Shown: positions 45,064 to 54,388, counted from the first letter of the stretch. The stretch: 64,000 bases of DNA from Cohaesibacter intestini (GCF_003324485.1 NZ_QODK01000003.1:496001-560000); one strand, 5' to 3'. Made by a program: numbers and translations. Notes: a model not told the origin generated them from the sequence alone.

Positions 45064-46458
45064 TCACTTTTTGATGATGTCGCTGCCTTCGACCATTTCT
45101 CCGGTCTTCAGGCCGATGGTCAGAGCGTCGAGATAGGCATTGGGCTTCTTGCCGTCATAAGCCACGCCATCGATGATGTCGGCGGCTGGTGTCGGTGCGC
45201 GATAGCCATCGCTCTCCCATGGGAAATCCGCTTCGGCAACATGGCCTTCTTCGACCAGCATCTTGGCGGCTTTCAGATAGATGTCCGGACGATAGACAGA
45301 CTTGGCAACCTCGTCATACCAGCTGTCAGACTTGGCTTCCGGGATCTGGCCCCAGCGGCGCATTTGCGAGAGATACCAGACCGCATCCGAATAGTAGGGA
45401 TAGGTGGCGAAGTAGCGGTAAAAGACGTTGAAGTCCGGCACGTCGCGTTTGTCGCCTTTTTCATACTCGAACGTACCGGTCATCGAGTTGGCGATGACTT
45501 CCGCATCCGCGCCGACATATTCGGACCGCGACAGGATCTCCACGGCTTCCATGCGGTTGGCATTGTCGTTTTCGTCGAGCCACTTGGCCGCTCGGATCAG
45601 CGCCTTGGTGATGGCGAGGGTGGTATTCGGGTTTTCCTCGGTGAACTCTTTGGTCATGCCAAAGACCTTCTCGGGATTGTTCTTCCAGATTTCAAAGTCG
45701 GTAATCACCGGTACGCCGATACCCTTGAACACCGCCTGCTGGTTCCATGGCTCACCGACGCAATAGCCATAGATGGTACCTGCTTCCAGTGTGGCAGGCA
45801 TTTGCGGTGGAGGGGTCACAGACAGCAGGGCGTCAGCCTTGATCTGGCCCGAAACGTCGGTCGGGGAATAGAAACCGGGATGAATGCCGCCCGACGCCAG
45901 CCAGTAGCGAAGCTCGTAATTGTGGGTGGAAACCGGGAAGACCATCCCCATATTGAACGGCTTTCCTTCGGCCTTGAATTGCTCGACAACAGGCTTCAGG
46001 GCATCGGCCTTGATTGGGTGCACCACCTTGCCATCGTCGCCGACGGGAATGTTTTTCTTCATCATTTCCCAGATTTCATTGGACACGGTGATGCCGTTGC
46101 CATTCAGGTCCATCGAAAAGGGAGTGACGATATGGGCTTTGGTGCCAAAGCCGATGGTGGCGGCCAGCGGCTGACCGGCCAGCATATGGGAGCCATCCAG
46201 CTCACCGGTAATGGTGCGATCAAGAAGAACCTTCCAGTTGGCCTGTGCTTCGAGGGTGACAAACAGGCCCTCATCCTCGAAATATCCCTTTTCATAAGCA
46301 ATCGCCAACGGTGCCATATCAGTCAGCTTGATGAAGCCGAACTTCAACTCATCCTTCTCGACATCAAGCATTTCCGCGTAGGACGATGACGCAAAGGTCA
46401 CCGCGAGGGCGGTTGCGGTCATGAGAAGAGATGTTTTGATCTTGCGTGCTGCTGGCAT
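45064..46458 (-). CDS. nrtA: Nitrate/nitrite-binding protein NrtA (periplasmic)
   Basis: A 464-aa solute-binding protein. The signal peptide ([20 protein letters not shown], then SYA) precedes the mature chain. [53 protein letters not shown] and [13 protein letters not shown] are the nitrate-binding-protein signatures shared with NasS. The start at 46458 has AGGAGG six bases upstream. The gene is directly behind a long leader with a predicted intrinsic terminator and a sigma-54 promoter, so expression should respond to nitrogen status and to nitrate through NasT. It feeds nitrate to NrtB. Confidence 0.93.
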   Translation of the reverse strand: MPAARKIKTSLLMTATALAVTFASSSYAEMLDVEKDELKFGFIKLTDMAPLAIAYEKGYFEDEGLFVTLEAQANWKVLLDRTITGELDGSHMLAGQPLAATIGFGTKAHIVTPFSMDLNGNGITVSNEIWEMMKKNIPVGDDGKVVHPIKADALKPVVEQFKAEGKPFNMGMVFPVSTHNYELRYWLASGGIHPGFYSPTDVSGQIKADALLSVTPPPQMPATLEAGTIYGYCVGEPWNQQAVFKGIGVPVITDFEIWKNNPEKVFGMTKEFTEENPNTTLAITKALIRAAKWLDENDNANRMEAVEILSRSEYVGADAEVIANSMTGTFEYEKGDKRDVPDFNVFYRYFATYPYYSDAVWYLSQMRRWGQIPEAKSDSWYDEVAKSVYRPDIYLKAAKMLVEEGHVAEADFPWESDGYRAPTPAADIIDGVAYDGKKPNAYLDALTIGLKTGEMVEGSDIIKK

Positions 46459-46486
46459 AAATGCCTCCTGTTTGGTCCATAAAAAA

Positions 46487-46541
46487 AGCCATACCGGTGG
46501 GGACATTCCGGGAGGAGGAGAATGTCCAGACCAATATGGCT
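46487..46541 (-). terminator. Leader terminator upstream of nrtA (antitermination target)
   Basis: Read on the minus strand, AGCCATA pairs with TATGGCT, GGT with ACC, and GGACATTC with GAATGTCC, with wobble pairs between. The hairpin is followed immediately by a run of T residues (46481-46487). It lies just before the nrtA ribosome site and would stop transcription of the operon unless bypassed. Confidence 0.8.
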
Positions 46542-46555
46542 GCTTTGCCTTTTCA

Positions 46556-46589
46556 TGACCCATCATTGGGCCAGCCGCATCGCCGCGGC
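46556..46589 (-). promoter_or_regulatory. Tandem hexaloop hairpins, candidate NasT (ANTAR) binding RNA
   Basis: On the minus strand GCCGC-GGCGAT-GCGGC (46589-46574) is followed directly by TGGCCC-AATGAT-GGGTCA (46573-46556). Both are stems closed by six-base loops, the second with A at loop position 1 and both with G at position 4. This is the shape recognised by ANTAR proteins; NasT is encoded upstream. Only the first loop departs from the consensus, at position 1. Confidence 0.7.
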
Positions 46590-46604
46590 ATGTGAAACCT
46601 TCAC

Positions 46605-46620
46605 TGCAATCAGCGTGCCA
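46605..46620 (-). promoter_or_regulatory. Sigma-54 promoter of the nitrate operon
   Basis: The minus strand reads TGGCACGCTGATTGCA, an exact match to the -24/-12 consensus TGGCACG-N4-TTGCA. Transcription should start near 46594, just before the tandem hairpins. It implies NtrC-dependent control by nitrogen limitation. Confidence 0.85.
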
Positions 46621-46742
46621 GTTTCAGGGGTTGATAATTAAGGCATTGAAATATAGGGAATAATTGTCACGAAAATGATTTTGAGATGCTTTGGGATGCT
46701 AATTCATTTGATGCCTAAAATGTCATCAATACGTGCAAATGC

Positions 46743-47984
46743 TTAATTTTTGCCCACTCTTTGCCCGGCGACATAGGCGGCCAATGCATCAGGATCGAAC
46801 GGAATCCGATCAAAAAAGACATCAGGTCCCAGCGACCCCAATCCCTGATCGGATGCGATTGGGGACTGGATATCCTGGGCACTCAGGATGTCTTGCTGAG
46901 TGTCGGGAAGGGCGATGTCCAGAGGAGCCAACGCCGCTCTGAGCATCTCGGGATGACAGGATGCCCGCACACGGGCAATATGGTCGTCACTCAGTTCCAC
47001 ATGCCCCCAGCGCACCATTTGGGAATAGAACCACAAGGCATGGCTTTCTTTCGGAAAGAGCGCAGCACGAGACAGTGGCAAATAGAAGTCCGGCATGTTC
47101 AGGCGCTCGGGATCTGCAAGTCCCGTCTCGATGGCTCCGTTAAAGCCCGGCTTGAGGCGTGTTTCACTCAGCCCGATATAGCCGGGTGCGCTGAGAATGC
47201 GGCAAAGCTCCTCTTTGTTGGCCGGGGATTCGATCCATTCTGCGGCTTTATACAAGGCACGCAGGAGCGCATAGTGTGCTTCCTGCTGATCAAGGGCAAA
47301 GGACCGCCGCACGCCAAGCACCTTGTCTGGACTGTTTTGCCAGATATGACCCTTGGTGGTCAGCAGGACGCCATCGCCATCCAGAATGGCTGCGCTGTTC
47401 CATGGCTCTCCGACACAAAAGGCATCCAACGCACCGGACCGCAACGCATCAGGCATGGTGGAAGGGGGCAGAAAGACAATGTCGGTATCCTGATCCGGAT
47501 CTATGCCACAGCCTGCGAGCCAATAGCGCAACTCATAATTATGGGCTGAATAGGGATGCACGGCCCCAAGGCGCAACTTGGGATTTCCACGTGCGCGGCG
47601 ATCCTCGATCATTGCTTTGAGCCGCGCCCCTGCCGCCCCGGCATCGAAGGAAACCGGCCCGGAGGCCGGAGCATGGCCATCCCATATCGACCGTGCCATC
47701 GTGACCATATTGCCGCCCAGCCCCAGAGCCATGGGCACAACGATATCCAGCGGCAGGGGAAACAGTTTGCAACTGGCGGCAACCGAAATGGGAGCCAACA
47801 AATGGGCAACATCGAACAGGCCAATCGCCAGTTTGTCCCGCAAGGTTGCCCACGAGGTTTCCTTGTGCAGATGCAGATCAATGCCTTCGGCCTCCGCAAA
47901 GCCGCACTCCCGCGCGATGATCAAGGGAGCTGCATCATTGAGCGCAATGTAACCTGCCTGAATATGGGTTGCTTTACTGGTCAT
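46743..47984 (-). CDS. nasS: Nitrate/nitrite sensor protein NasS
   Basis: A 413-aa protein homologous to NrtA but with no signal peptide, so cytosolic. The shared ligand-binding stretches are visible: [32 protein letters not shown] and WFYSQMVRWGHVEL. NasS proteins bind nitrate or nitrite and otherwise hold NasT inactive. GGAG precedes the ATG, and it begins nine bases after nasT on the same strand. It therefore co-regulates the nrt-nir-nas operon downstream, whose leader carries a fitting RNA target. Confidence 0.93.
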   Translation of the reverse strand: MTSKATHIQAGYIALNDAAPLIIARECGFAEAEGIDLHLHKETSWATLRDKLAIGLFDVAHLLAPISVAASCKLFPLPLDIVVPMALGLGGNMVTMARSIWDGHAPASGPVSFDAGAAGARLKAMIEDRRARGNPKLRLGAVHPYSAHNYELRYWLAGCGIDPDQDTDIVFLPPSTMPDALRSGALDAFCVGEPWNSAAILDGDGVLLTTKGHIWQNSPDKVLGVRRSFALDQQEAHYALLRALYKAAEWIESPANKEELCRILSAPGYIGLSETRLKPGFNGAIETGLADPERLNMPDFYLPLSRAALFPKESHALWFYSQMVRWGHVELSDDHIARVRASCHPEMLRAALAPLDIALPDTQQDILSAQDIQSPIASDQGLGSLGPDVFFDRIPFDPDALAAYVAGQRVGKN

Positions 47985-47992
47985 GATTGCTC

Positions 47993-48583
47993 CTACAAAT
48001 CCATTGCTTCCGCAGCTAGGACGATGCTGCTGGCAATCTCTGACATTTTTTTTTGTTTGTTCATGGCGGTGGTGCGGATTTGTCTGTGCGCCTCGCTTTC
48101 GCTCAGACCCTTGCGATCCATCAGGATTTCTTTGGCCTTGGTGACCACCGACTGGTCCTTGAGCTGGGATTTGGCCTCGAAAAGCTCATCCTCCATTCTC
48201 GAGAAGGCCCGGAAGCGGGCAATGGCCATCTCCATGATTGGACGAATGCGATCCTTCTTCAGCCCGTCCACCACATAGGCCGACACCCCTGCATCAATTG
48301 CTTCTTCCATGGCGGAGAGGTCCGATTGATCGACAAACATCGCAATCGGCCTTTTGATGGCGCGCGACAGGGCAAAAAAGGCCTCAAGCGTGTCGCGTTG
48401 CGGGTTTTCCAAATCTACAATGATGACATCAGGCTGGCTGGTCTGTACCAGCAGCGCCAGACCTGAGAAGCTGTCAACGATCTCGACATTCAGATAGCCG
48501 CTTTCGATCAGCCCCAACTTGATGATGGAAGCGCGCGTGCGGTTTTCGTCTGCGACTAGAATTTTGAGATCCGATGGTGACAT
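47993..48583 (-). CDS. nasT: NasT response regulator with ANTAR RNA-binding domain
   Basis: A 196-aa two-part protein. The N-terminal receiver-like domain (about 5-125) has LKILVADENRTRASII and DVIIVDLENP; the C-terminal ANTAR domain (about 135-196) contains LKDQSVVTKAKEILMDRKGL and SEAHRQIRTTAMNKQKKM. NasT proteins prevent termination in nitrate-operon leaders by binding paired hexaloop hairpins when NasS releases them. The start at 48583 matches usual NasT length, although the ribosome site is weak; the longer frame upstream is unlikely. It precedes nasS. Confidence 0.92.
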   Translation of the reverse strand: MSPSDLKILVADENRTRASIIKLGLIESGYLNVEIVDSFSGLALLVQTSQPDVIIVDLENPQRDTLEAFFALSRAIKRPIAMFVDQSDLSAMEEAIDAGVSAYVVDGLKKDRIRPIMEMAIARFRAFSRMEDELFEAKSQLKDQSVVTKAKEILMDRKGLSESEAHRQIRTTAMNKQKKMSEIASSIVLAAEAMDL

Positions 48584-48791
48584 GTCCGCACTTTTGCATA
48601 TTGCTGCAGCGCGGAAAAGCGCAAACAAACAGCGTATTTTCTCAAACAATGGCGCAAAAATAGGCAGTTTTGATCGAGCAAATCGCACCCGTTACGCCAA
48701 CGATCGAACGTCGAACCAGGCGCAGACCATGCCAGAGGAGACAGCTTGGAATCACGAAAAGAGGGAGACTGATTGGATCAGGGAGAATGAA

Positions 48792-48866
48792 TGGCTGGGG
48801 TGGTAGGATTCGAACCTACGGTACACGATACCAAAAACCGTTGCCTTACCACTTGGCTACACCCCA
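48792..48866 (-). tRNA. tRNA-Gln (anticodon UUG)
   Basis: The minus strand folds as a cloverleaf with acceptor TGGGGTG/CACCCCA, a D-arm at GCCAAGTGGTAAGGC, anticodon loop TTTTGGT giving TTG, and T-arm GTAGGTTCGAATCCTAC. The 3' CCA is encoded. It reads codon CAA (and CAG by wobble). Confidence 0.95.
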
Positions 48867-49159
48867 GCAGGTCGAAGCGCTTGGCTGCGACGCGAAGTAG
48901 GCTTTCTATACAGAAGCGATATCAGCGGTGCAATGCCCTTCCTGCTTTTTTCACAAACAAAGCGCAGCAAAAGAACGGTCTGGCACGGGGCTGGTTTCAA
49001 GGCAGAAAGCGATGTTGCTGACACATACGCTGAACTTTCGAATAGGTTTTGCTGCCTGTCGAACAATGAGCGTGGAAATCTTCAAAAGTTTCGCACAATT
49101 GCCTTGAGAGACCCTTGCCATCACCGATTAGGAAGGCTATAAGCCGCCCACCAACGGTA

Positions 49160-49236
49160 CGGAGCGTAGCGCAGCCTGGTAGCGCACCTGATTTGGGATC
49201 AGGGGGTCGGAGGTTCGAATCCTCTCGCTCCGACCA
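49160..49236 (+). tRNA. tRNA-Pro (anticodon UGG)
   Basis: Acceptor CGGAGCG/CGCTCCG, D-arm with GCAGCCTGGTAGCGC, anticodon loop TTTGGGA giving TGG, and T-arm GGAGGTTCGAATCCTC; the 3' CCA is encoded. It stands alone, divergent from tRNA-Gln. Confidence 0.95.
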
Positions 49237-49291
49237 TGGTACTTCCCCGAAAATTTGAAGTATGCTGCTGAAAAGCCAGTCTTTTCACTGC

Positions 49292-49705
49292 TCAGCTGAG
49301 CAGTGTGAGAATATACTGGATCAGCACGAATATGGCTGCGCTGACGGTGCAGACAAAGGTCACGATCATGCCTCTGGTTCGGTAGGCAAGATTCTCGACC
49401 CCAGTCAGGGAATAGCGTTCGCGGAAGGCCACCCCGTAGGCATGGGACAGGCGACCCAGCAAGAATGTCGCGCCTAGCAGATGCACCCCCCAAGCCGGTA
49501 GGCCCTGATATTCTGCCAGCCCCAGAAGCAACAGAAAGATCGGTGCATATTCCGCCAGATTGCCGTGTGCCCGAACCGCTTGCCGCATGGCTTCTTTGCC
49601 GCCATCTCCCAAAGCGACTCTCAATTTGAGGCGATTGCGAACGACGTTGACGGATAAGGCAAGGAATAGAAAAGCAATGAGGGACGCATAAAGTGCTACA
49701 GTCAT
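49292..49705 (-). CDS. MAPEG family membrane protein
   Basis: A 137-aa inner-membrane protein with four hydrophobic segments. RLKLRVALGDGG, then RQAVRAHGNLAEYAPIFLLL and GRLSHAYGVA are MAPEG signatures (membrane-associated proteins in eicosanoid and glutathione metabolism), with the conserved Arg, Asn and Glu of the glutathione-site region. Bacterial members are mostly uncharacterised; a glutathione-linked detoxification role is possible. The ribosome site is weak. It is not obviously in an operon with its neighbours. Confidence 0.85.
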   Translation of the reverse strand: MTVALYASLIAFLFLALSVNVVRNRLKLRVALGDGGKEAMRQAVRAHGNLAEYAPIFLLLLGLAEYQGLPAWGVHLLGATFLLGRLSHAYGVAFRERYSLTGVENLAYRTRGMIVTFVCTVSAAIFVLIQYILTLLS

Positions 49706-49801
49706 GGATTGATCTTTCGTGATGGAAAAAACAGAATGTGTCTATGTTGGAAATAAGAGTGCCTGTTTCTGCAAACAAGGCAAGGTTGAAAAATTACAAA
49801 A

Positions 49802-49824
49802 GGGAAGCACTCTTCATGCTTCCC
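49802..49824 (-). terminator. Intrinsic terminator after the nitronate monooxygenase-like gene
   Basis: GGGAAGCA and TGCTTCCC form an 8-bp stem with a 7-base loop, followed on the minus strand by TTTTG and a later T run. Confidence 0.75.
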
Positions 49825-49848
49825 TGAATTTGCCTGAATTTGCCTGAA
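49825..49848. repeat. Short tandem repeat, 10-base unit
   Basis: CTGAATTTGC occurs twice in direct succession, with a third partial copy (CTGAAC), next to the stop side of the following gene. Function unknown. Confidence 0.7.
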
Positions 49849-49856
49849 CTTTCTCT

Positions 49857-50822
49857 CTATTCCCGAGCAAGCAACCGTTGTCTGGTGGCCGCATATTCGA
49901 CCTTCAGTCGGTCGACAATCGCCTGAACCGGTTCGACACGATCCACAGTACCAATGCCTTGCCCCGAGCCCCAGATATTCTTCCAGGCCTTGGCGCCTTC
50001 ATTGGTGGCCTTGGCAAAGTCCATTTTGTTCCGTTCTTCCTTCATCAGTTCTTTGGGATTGATGCCTGATGCGACCAGCGAGGGCTTGAGATAATTGCCA
50101 TGCACGCCGGTAAAGCGGTCGGTATAGATGATGTCATCGGCACCGCAATCAACGATCATCTGCTTGTAGGCTTCCTCTGCATTGGCCTCGCGTGACGCGA
50201 TGAAGGCCGAACCGATATAGGCAAGATCAGCCCCCATGGCCTGGGCTGCCAGAATGGAGGCACCGGTCGAAATCGACCCCGAGAGCAACAAGGGGCCATC
50301 AAACCATTGCCGGATCTCGCCGATCAGCGCCATCGGCGACAAGGTCCCCGCATGCCCACCGGCACCAGCTGCCACTGCAATCAGCCCATCGGCTCCCTTT
50401 TCAACCGCCTTCTTGGCATGACGATTGTTGATGATGTCATGCAGGATCAGCCCTCCGTAGGAATGCACTGCCTGATTGACCTCTTCCACGGCACCAAGCG
50501 ATGTGATGACGATCGGGACTTTGTGTTTGACACAGGTTTCCATATCCGCCATCAGCCGATCATTGGATCGATGCACAATCTGGTTGACGGCATAAGGGGC
50601 AGCCGGATGATCCGGGTGTGCCTGATTGTGGCGGTCCAATTCTTCCTCAATCTGGGTCAGCCACTGATCCAGCTTTTCTTGCGGTCGAGCATTCAGGGCG
50701 GGAAAGGATCCCACAATCCCGGCCTTGCATTGGGCGATAACCATCTCCGGATTGGAAATGATGAACATTGGCGACGCCACAGCGGGCAGGGTGAGTGTGT
50801 CGAAAAGAGCTGGCAGGCTCAT
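49857..50822 (-). CDS. Nitronate monooxygenase-like flavoprotein
   Basis: A 321-aa TIM-barrel FMN enzyme of the nitronate monooxygenase (2-nitropropane dioxygenase) family. SPMFIISNPEMVIAQCKAGI at the N-terminus, GADGLIAVAAGAGGHAGTLS with the glycine-rich FMN phosphate loop and presumed catalytic His, SGSISTGASILAAQAMGADL and AYIGSAFIASREANA match. These enzymes oxidise propionate-3-nitronate and similar toxins using oxygen. A G-rich site lies before the ATG. The gene appears monocistronic, ended by a terminator. The actual substrate is uncertain, as the family includes enoyl reductases. Confidence 0.85.
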   Translation of the reverse strand: MSLPALFDTLTLPAVASPMFIISNPEMVIAQCKAGIVGSFPALNARPQEKLDQWLTQIEEELDRHNQAHPDHPAAPYAVNQIVHRSNDRLMADMETCVKHKVPIVITSLGAVEEVNQAVHSYGGLILHDIINNRHAKKAVEKGADGLIAVAAGAGGHAGTLSPMALIGEIRQWFDGPLLLSGSISTGASILAAQAMGADLAYIGSAFIASREANAEEAYKQMIVDCGADDIIYTDRFTGVHGNYLKPSLVASGINPKELMKEERNKMDFAKATNEGAKAWKNIWGSGQGIGTVDRVEPVQAIVDRLKVEYAATRQRLLARE

Positions 50823-50959
50823 GGGAGTCCCCCTTGGAGAATGTTTGGCACATTACGTTAAGGTGAGGTTAGCGAATGTTCGAGCCTCTGTAAATGACTT
50901 CGAAAGGCGGAGAGCACTTGTCCACCTGACCGACGGTCAAACACAGTCAGGCGGGAGGG

Positions 50960-51874
50960 TCAGAAGACCATGCTGCCCTCGGAATGGGGTTCATGCGCCA
51001 TGTCTTCCGGCTCGATGTGAATGATCACGTCGGCATGTGGCATATTGTCCATCAGCGCATGCTCGATCCGGTCGCAAATGGCATGGGCGGTATCGACCGA
51101 CATGGCACTGGGCACGACCAGATGGAACTCGACAAAGATGACCCGCCCCGAATGGCGGGTTTTCAGGTCATGCGCCTCGATCGCCCCATCGGCATTGGCC
51201 ATGATGATGGTGCGGATCTGTTCTTGCTCTTCTTCATCGATCGCTTCGTCCATCAGGCCGCTCATCGAGCCTTTGAGCAAACCCCAGCCGGTCCACAGAA
51301 TGCTGACCCCCACCGCAAAGGCGAGCAGAGGATCAAGCCAGTGCAGACCCGTCAGGGCTGCAATACCAACGCCGGCCAGCACACCGACCGAAGAAACAAT
51401 GTCAGTGAACAGATGCTTGCCATCGGCAATCAGGGCAGGGGACCGCATGCGCGTTCCCTGACGCACGAGCACAGCTGCCCAGATGCCATTGACCACACCG
51501 GCCCCGGCATTGAGTGACAGGCCGAGCCAATGAATATCGAGCAATCGGGGATTCATAAATCCCGCATAGGCTTCACGGAAAATCGACAGGGCCGCCAGCA
51601 CAATGAACACCCCTTCAGCCACTGCCGAGAGATATTCGGCCTTGTGATGGCCAAACGGATGGTTGTCATCGGCAGGTTTTGCGCTGAGCCAGACAGCAAT
51701 CACGACCCCAATCGCCGCCGTCAGATTGACCACCGTCTCCAGCGCATCCGAATACAGACCGACAGAATGGGTCAGCAGATAGGCTGCATATTTCATTGCC
51801 AGAACAACGAGCGAAATGAAGATGGAGCCAATGGCAAGATGCATGGCGGTCAGTTTTGAAGGGGAAAAGGGCAT
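50960..51874 (-). CDS. Cation diffusion facilitator (CDF) metal exporter
   Basis: A 304-aa inner-membrane protein with six predicted membrane segments and a cytosolic C-terminal domain. LYSDALETVVNL and HPFGHHKAEYLSAVAEG, then ADGKHLFTDIVSSVG carry the Asp and His of the transport site; DTAHAICDRIEHAL and DVIIHIEPED belong to the cytosolic dimerisation domain. Such proteins export Zn, Fe, Mn or Co by proton exchange. The start at 51874 gives the usual length; the frame is open for another 52 codons upstream, but without membrane or ribosome-site support. The metal cannot be told from sequence. Confidence 0.85.
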   Translation of the reverse strand: MPFSPSKLTAMHLAIGSIFISLVVLAMKYAAYLLTHSVGLYSDALETVVNLTAAIGVVIAVWLSAKPADDNHPFGHHKAEYLSAVAEGVFIVLAALSIFREAYAGFMNPRLLDIHWLGLSLNAGAGVVNGIWAAVLVRQGTRMRSPALIADGKHLFTDIVSSVGVLAGVGIAALTGLHWLDPLLAFAVGVSILWTGWGLLKGSMSGLMDEAIDEEEQEQIRTIIMANADGAIEAHDLKTRHSGRVIFVEFHLVVPSAMSVDTAHAICDRIEHALMDNMPHADVIIHIEPEDMAHEPHSEGSMVF

Positions 51875-52158
51875 GATCGGACAAATTATAAGAGGGGAAG
51901 CGAAGGGGTGATCGCCTTCTTCTTGCATATCAGAGACAGGAATCCCACCCCGACAGATCACCCAGTCCAAAGCCGTGTATAAGTGGGCGAAGCGCCCTCC
52001 AATCCCGGAGCGATGATTGTCAGTCTGCATCGCACCACCTACACTGCCCGCAACAAAGCCAGCTGTTCAGGCTGAGCCCCCGCCTCAAGCTTCCCAGACC
52101 CACGCGCGGCATTGTCCCGGCGCGATTCCATGTTCCCCGTTTGAAGAAAGGCTTTTCG

Positions 52159-53013
52159 ATGTCCCGTATCGTGTATGTGAATGGCGAATTTCTGCCAGAA
52201 GAAGACGCCAAGATTTCGGTCTTTGATCGTGGTTTCCTGTTTGCAGATGGCGTTTATGAAGTCTCGACCATTATCGATGGCAAACTGGTCGACAATGGTG
52301 CCCATCTCGCCCGTCTGGAACGCTCGATGAAAGAGCTGGAGATGGATCAGCCGTGCACGATGGAAGAGCTGGAAGCCGCCCAGCATGAGCTGCTGCGTCG
52401 CAACGATGTCAAGGAAGGCGGACTTTATCTGCAGGTCACCCGTGGTGCGGCCGATCGTGATTTTGCTTTTCCCAAAGAAGCAAAATCCTCGTTGGTCATG
52501 TTCACTCAGGCCAAAGCTGTGATCGACAATCCTGCCGCCAAGACCGGGATTAGCGTTGTTACGGTGCCGGATATTCGCTGGCAGCGCCGCGATATCAAGG
52601 CCGTTGGCCTGCTGCCCGCTTCGATGGCCAAACAAGCTGCGCTGAAGGCTGGGGCCGACGACGCATGGATGGTTGAAGGTGGCTATGTTACCGAAGGCTC
52701 GTCCAACAATGCCCACATCGTCACCAAGGATGGCGTGCTGGTAACCCGGGCCTTGTCCAACAAGATTCTGCACGGCATCACCCGCAAGGCTGTACTGGCC
52801 TTGGCTGAAGAAACCGGCATCACGGTTGAAGAGCGCAGCTTCACGCCCGAGGAAGTGGGTGAAGCGTCTGAGGCCTTCATCACCTCTGCTTCGATGTTCG
52901 TCATGCCAGTGACCAAGTTTGACGGCGAGCCCGTTGGCGATGGCCAGCCGGGACCGGTCAGCACCCGCCTGCGTGCGCTGTATGTGGCCTTTGCTCGCGA
53001 CAGCCTGAGTTAG
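52159..53013 (+). CDS. dat: D-amino-acid aminotransferase (class IV)
   Basis: A 284-aa PLP enzyme of fold type IV. VFDRGFLFADGVYEV is the N-terminal signature, RDIKAVGLLPASMAK holds the PLP-binding Lys, WMVEGGYVTEGSSNN the Glu contacting the pyridine nitrogen, and GITRKAVL the phosphate-binding region. It matches D-alanine transaminase (EC 2.6.1.21) better than branched-chain enzymes, but the related 4-amino-4-deoxychorismate lyase fold is a possible confusion. The start at 52159 has GAAAGG upstream; a TTG at 52141 is less likely. A strong terminator follows. Confidence 0.85.
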   Translation: MSRIVYVNGEFLPEEDAKISVFDRGFLFADGVYEVSTIIDGKLVDNGAHLARLERSMKELEMDQPCTMEELEAAQHELLRRNDVKEGGLYLQVTRGAADRDFAFPKEAKSSLVMFTQAKAVIDNPAAKTGISVVTVPDIRWQRRDIKAVGLLPASMAKQAALKAGADDAWMVEGGYVTEGSSNNAHIVTKDGVLVTRALSNKILHGITRKAVLALAEETGITVEERSFTPEEVGEASEAFITSASMFVMPVTKFDGEPVGDGQPGPVSTRLRALYVAFARDSLS

Positions 53014-53041
53014 TCTCAAGCGACTAATGTGGAATAGTTGA

Positions 53042-53076
53042 ACCCCGTGCCATATGTCTGTGGCGCGGGGTTTTTA
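53042..53076. terminator. Intrinsic terminator after the aminotransferase gene
   Basis: AACCCCGTGCC pairs with GGCGCGGGGTT, one wobble pair included, around a 10-base loop, followed by a run of T. It may serve both convergent genes. Confidence 0.85.
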
Positions 53077-54309
53077 TCAGGCAAGATAACTGGCGATGCC
53101 GTCTGCGGCCCATCGCCCCTGAGACAGACAGGCGGTCAGCAAATAGCCACCCGTTGGCGCTTCCCAGTCGAGCATTTCCCCGGCAACAAACAGACCAGGC
53201 TGAGACCGCACCATGAGAGACGCATCCAGCGCATCCAGCGCAACGCCGCCTGCGGTGCTGATCGCCTCCGCCATCGGCCGCGTTCGAACCAAAGGCAAGG
53301 GAAGAGCCTTCAGGCTTCTGGCCAGCTTCTGTGGATCCTGCATAGTCTCGCGATCTACCAAGGCTTTCACCAATGCCGCTTGCAGCCCTTGCAGATGGAT
53401 CGTTTTGCGCAAATGGTTCGACAATGACTGTTTGCCCCTTGGGCGAGACATCTTGGCAGCAAGCTGGTCATCACTTTGATTGGGCCGCAAATCGATCAAT
53501 AGAGTGGCTTGGCCATCTTGCTCGATCGCATCGCGTAATGAAGCGCTGAGACCATAGACAGGCCCTCCCTCGATGCCATGGCGTGTGATGATGAAGTCGC
53601 CCGCCACTTCATTGTCGCCAAAGGACAGGCGCACCGATTTGACCGGTTGACCCGCCCACTGCTCGGCAAAGGCCTCAGGCCAGTTGGCATCAAAGCCGCA
53701 ATTGGCCGGGCGAAAGGCGCGCATCGCAAGACCACGTGCTTGAAGGACGTCCACAAAGTCGCCATCGGTCCCGAGCCGTGGCCAGCTTGGCCCACCCAAA
53801 GACAACAACGTTGCGTCAGCACGAACGGCCTGTTGTCCCTGTGGGGTGGCAAAGAGCAGCGCTCCATCGTTGTCCCAGCCGCTCCAGCGATGCCGTGCGC
53901 GTAGTGCGACACCGCGTCCGTCAAGCCGGGTCAGAAGGGAACGCAGCAACGTTGAAGCTTTCATGGTGCTGGGAAAGAGCCGACCTGACGAGCCAACAAA
54001 GAGAGTTTGTCCAAGCCCTTCCATCCATGTGATCAGTTCGGCCGTCCCAAAGCGATCCAGCATGGGTGCCATGAAACCTGCTGCCTTTCCATAGCGAGCC
54101 AGAAAGCGCTCGGGAGCATCGATTCCGCTCTGATGGGATATATTCAAACCGCTCTTGCCTGCCATCAGGATTTTGCGAGCAGGGCTCGGCATGGCATCAT
54201 AGAGCGTGATGGCCAGATCAGGCCGTTCGCTCGACAGCCGGTCTGCCGCCATGAGGCCAGCTGCACCGGCCCCGATAATGGCCACTTGTTTTTTGCGATG
54301 CGCCGTCAT
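53077..54309 (-). CDS. YhiN/BaiN-like flavoprotein (TIGR03862-type)
   Basis: A 410-aa FAD-binding oxidoreductase of the HI0933/YhiN group. VAIIGAGAAGLMAADRLS is the N-terminal dinucleotide motif, ILMAGKSGLNISHQSG the family-specific loop, LSLGGPSWPRLGTDG a middle motif and PGLFVAGEMLDWEAPTGGYL the C-terminal FAD-binding end. The start at 54309 places the Rossmann fold at residue 8; the longer frame lies across a hairpin-rich region and is rejected. Substrates of most members are unknown; some act on bile-acid-like or quinone compounds. Confidence 0.85.
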   Translation of the reverse strand: MTAHRKKQVAIIGAGAAGLMAADRLSSERPDLAITLYDAMPSPARKILMAGKSGLNISHQSGIDAPERFLARYGKAAGFMAPMLDRFGTAELITWMEGLGQTLFVGSSGRLFPSTMKASTLLRSLLTRLDGRGVALRARHRWSGWDNDGALLFATPQGQQAVRADATLLSLGGPSWPRLGTDGDFVDVLQARGLAMRAFRPANCGFDANWPEAFAEQWAGQPVKSVRLSFGDNEVAGDFIITRHGIEGGPVYGLSASLRDAIEQDGQATLLIDLRPNQSDDQLAAKMSRPRGKQSLSNHLRKTIHLQGLQAALVKALVDRETMQDPQKLARSLKALPLPLVRTRPMAEAISTAGGVALDALDASLMVRSQPGLFVAGEMLDWEAPTGGYLLTACLSQGRWAADGIASYLA

Positions 54310-54388
54310 TGCCTCATATCCATTCTTGATTCCAATCTGCGAAACTGCTTCTTCATAAGCCTTGAAGCGCTGCTTGCAAATGCGAAGT

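Noticed and set aside
46592-46604. GTGAA/TTCAC hairpin as the first ANTAR stem-loop
   Set aside because: Its loop is only three bases when fully paired and the expected transcript start near 46594 would exclude most of it; the 46574-46589 hairpin fits better.
49160-49236. tRNA-Pro gene as an attachment site for an integrated element
   Set aside because: No integrase gene and no repeated 3' tRNA fragment were seen nearby.
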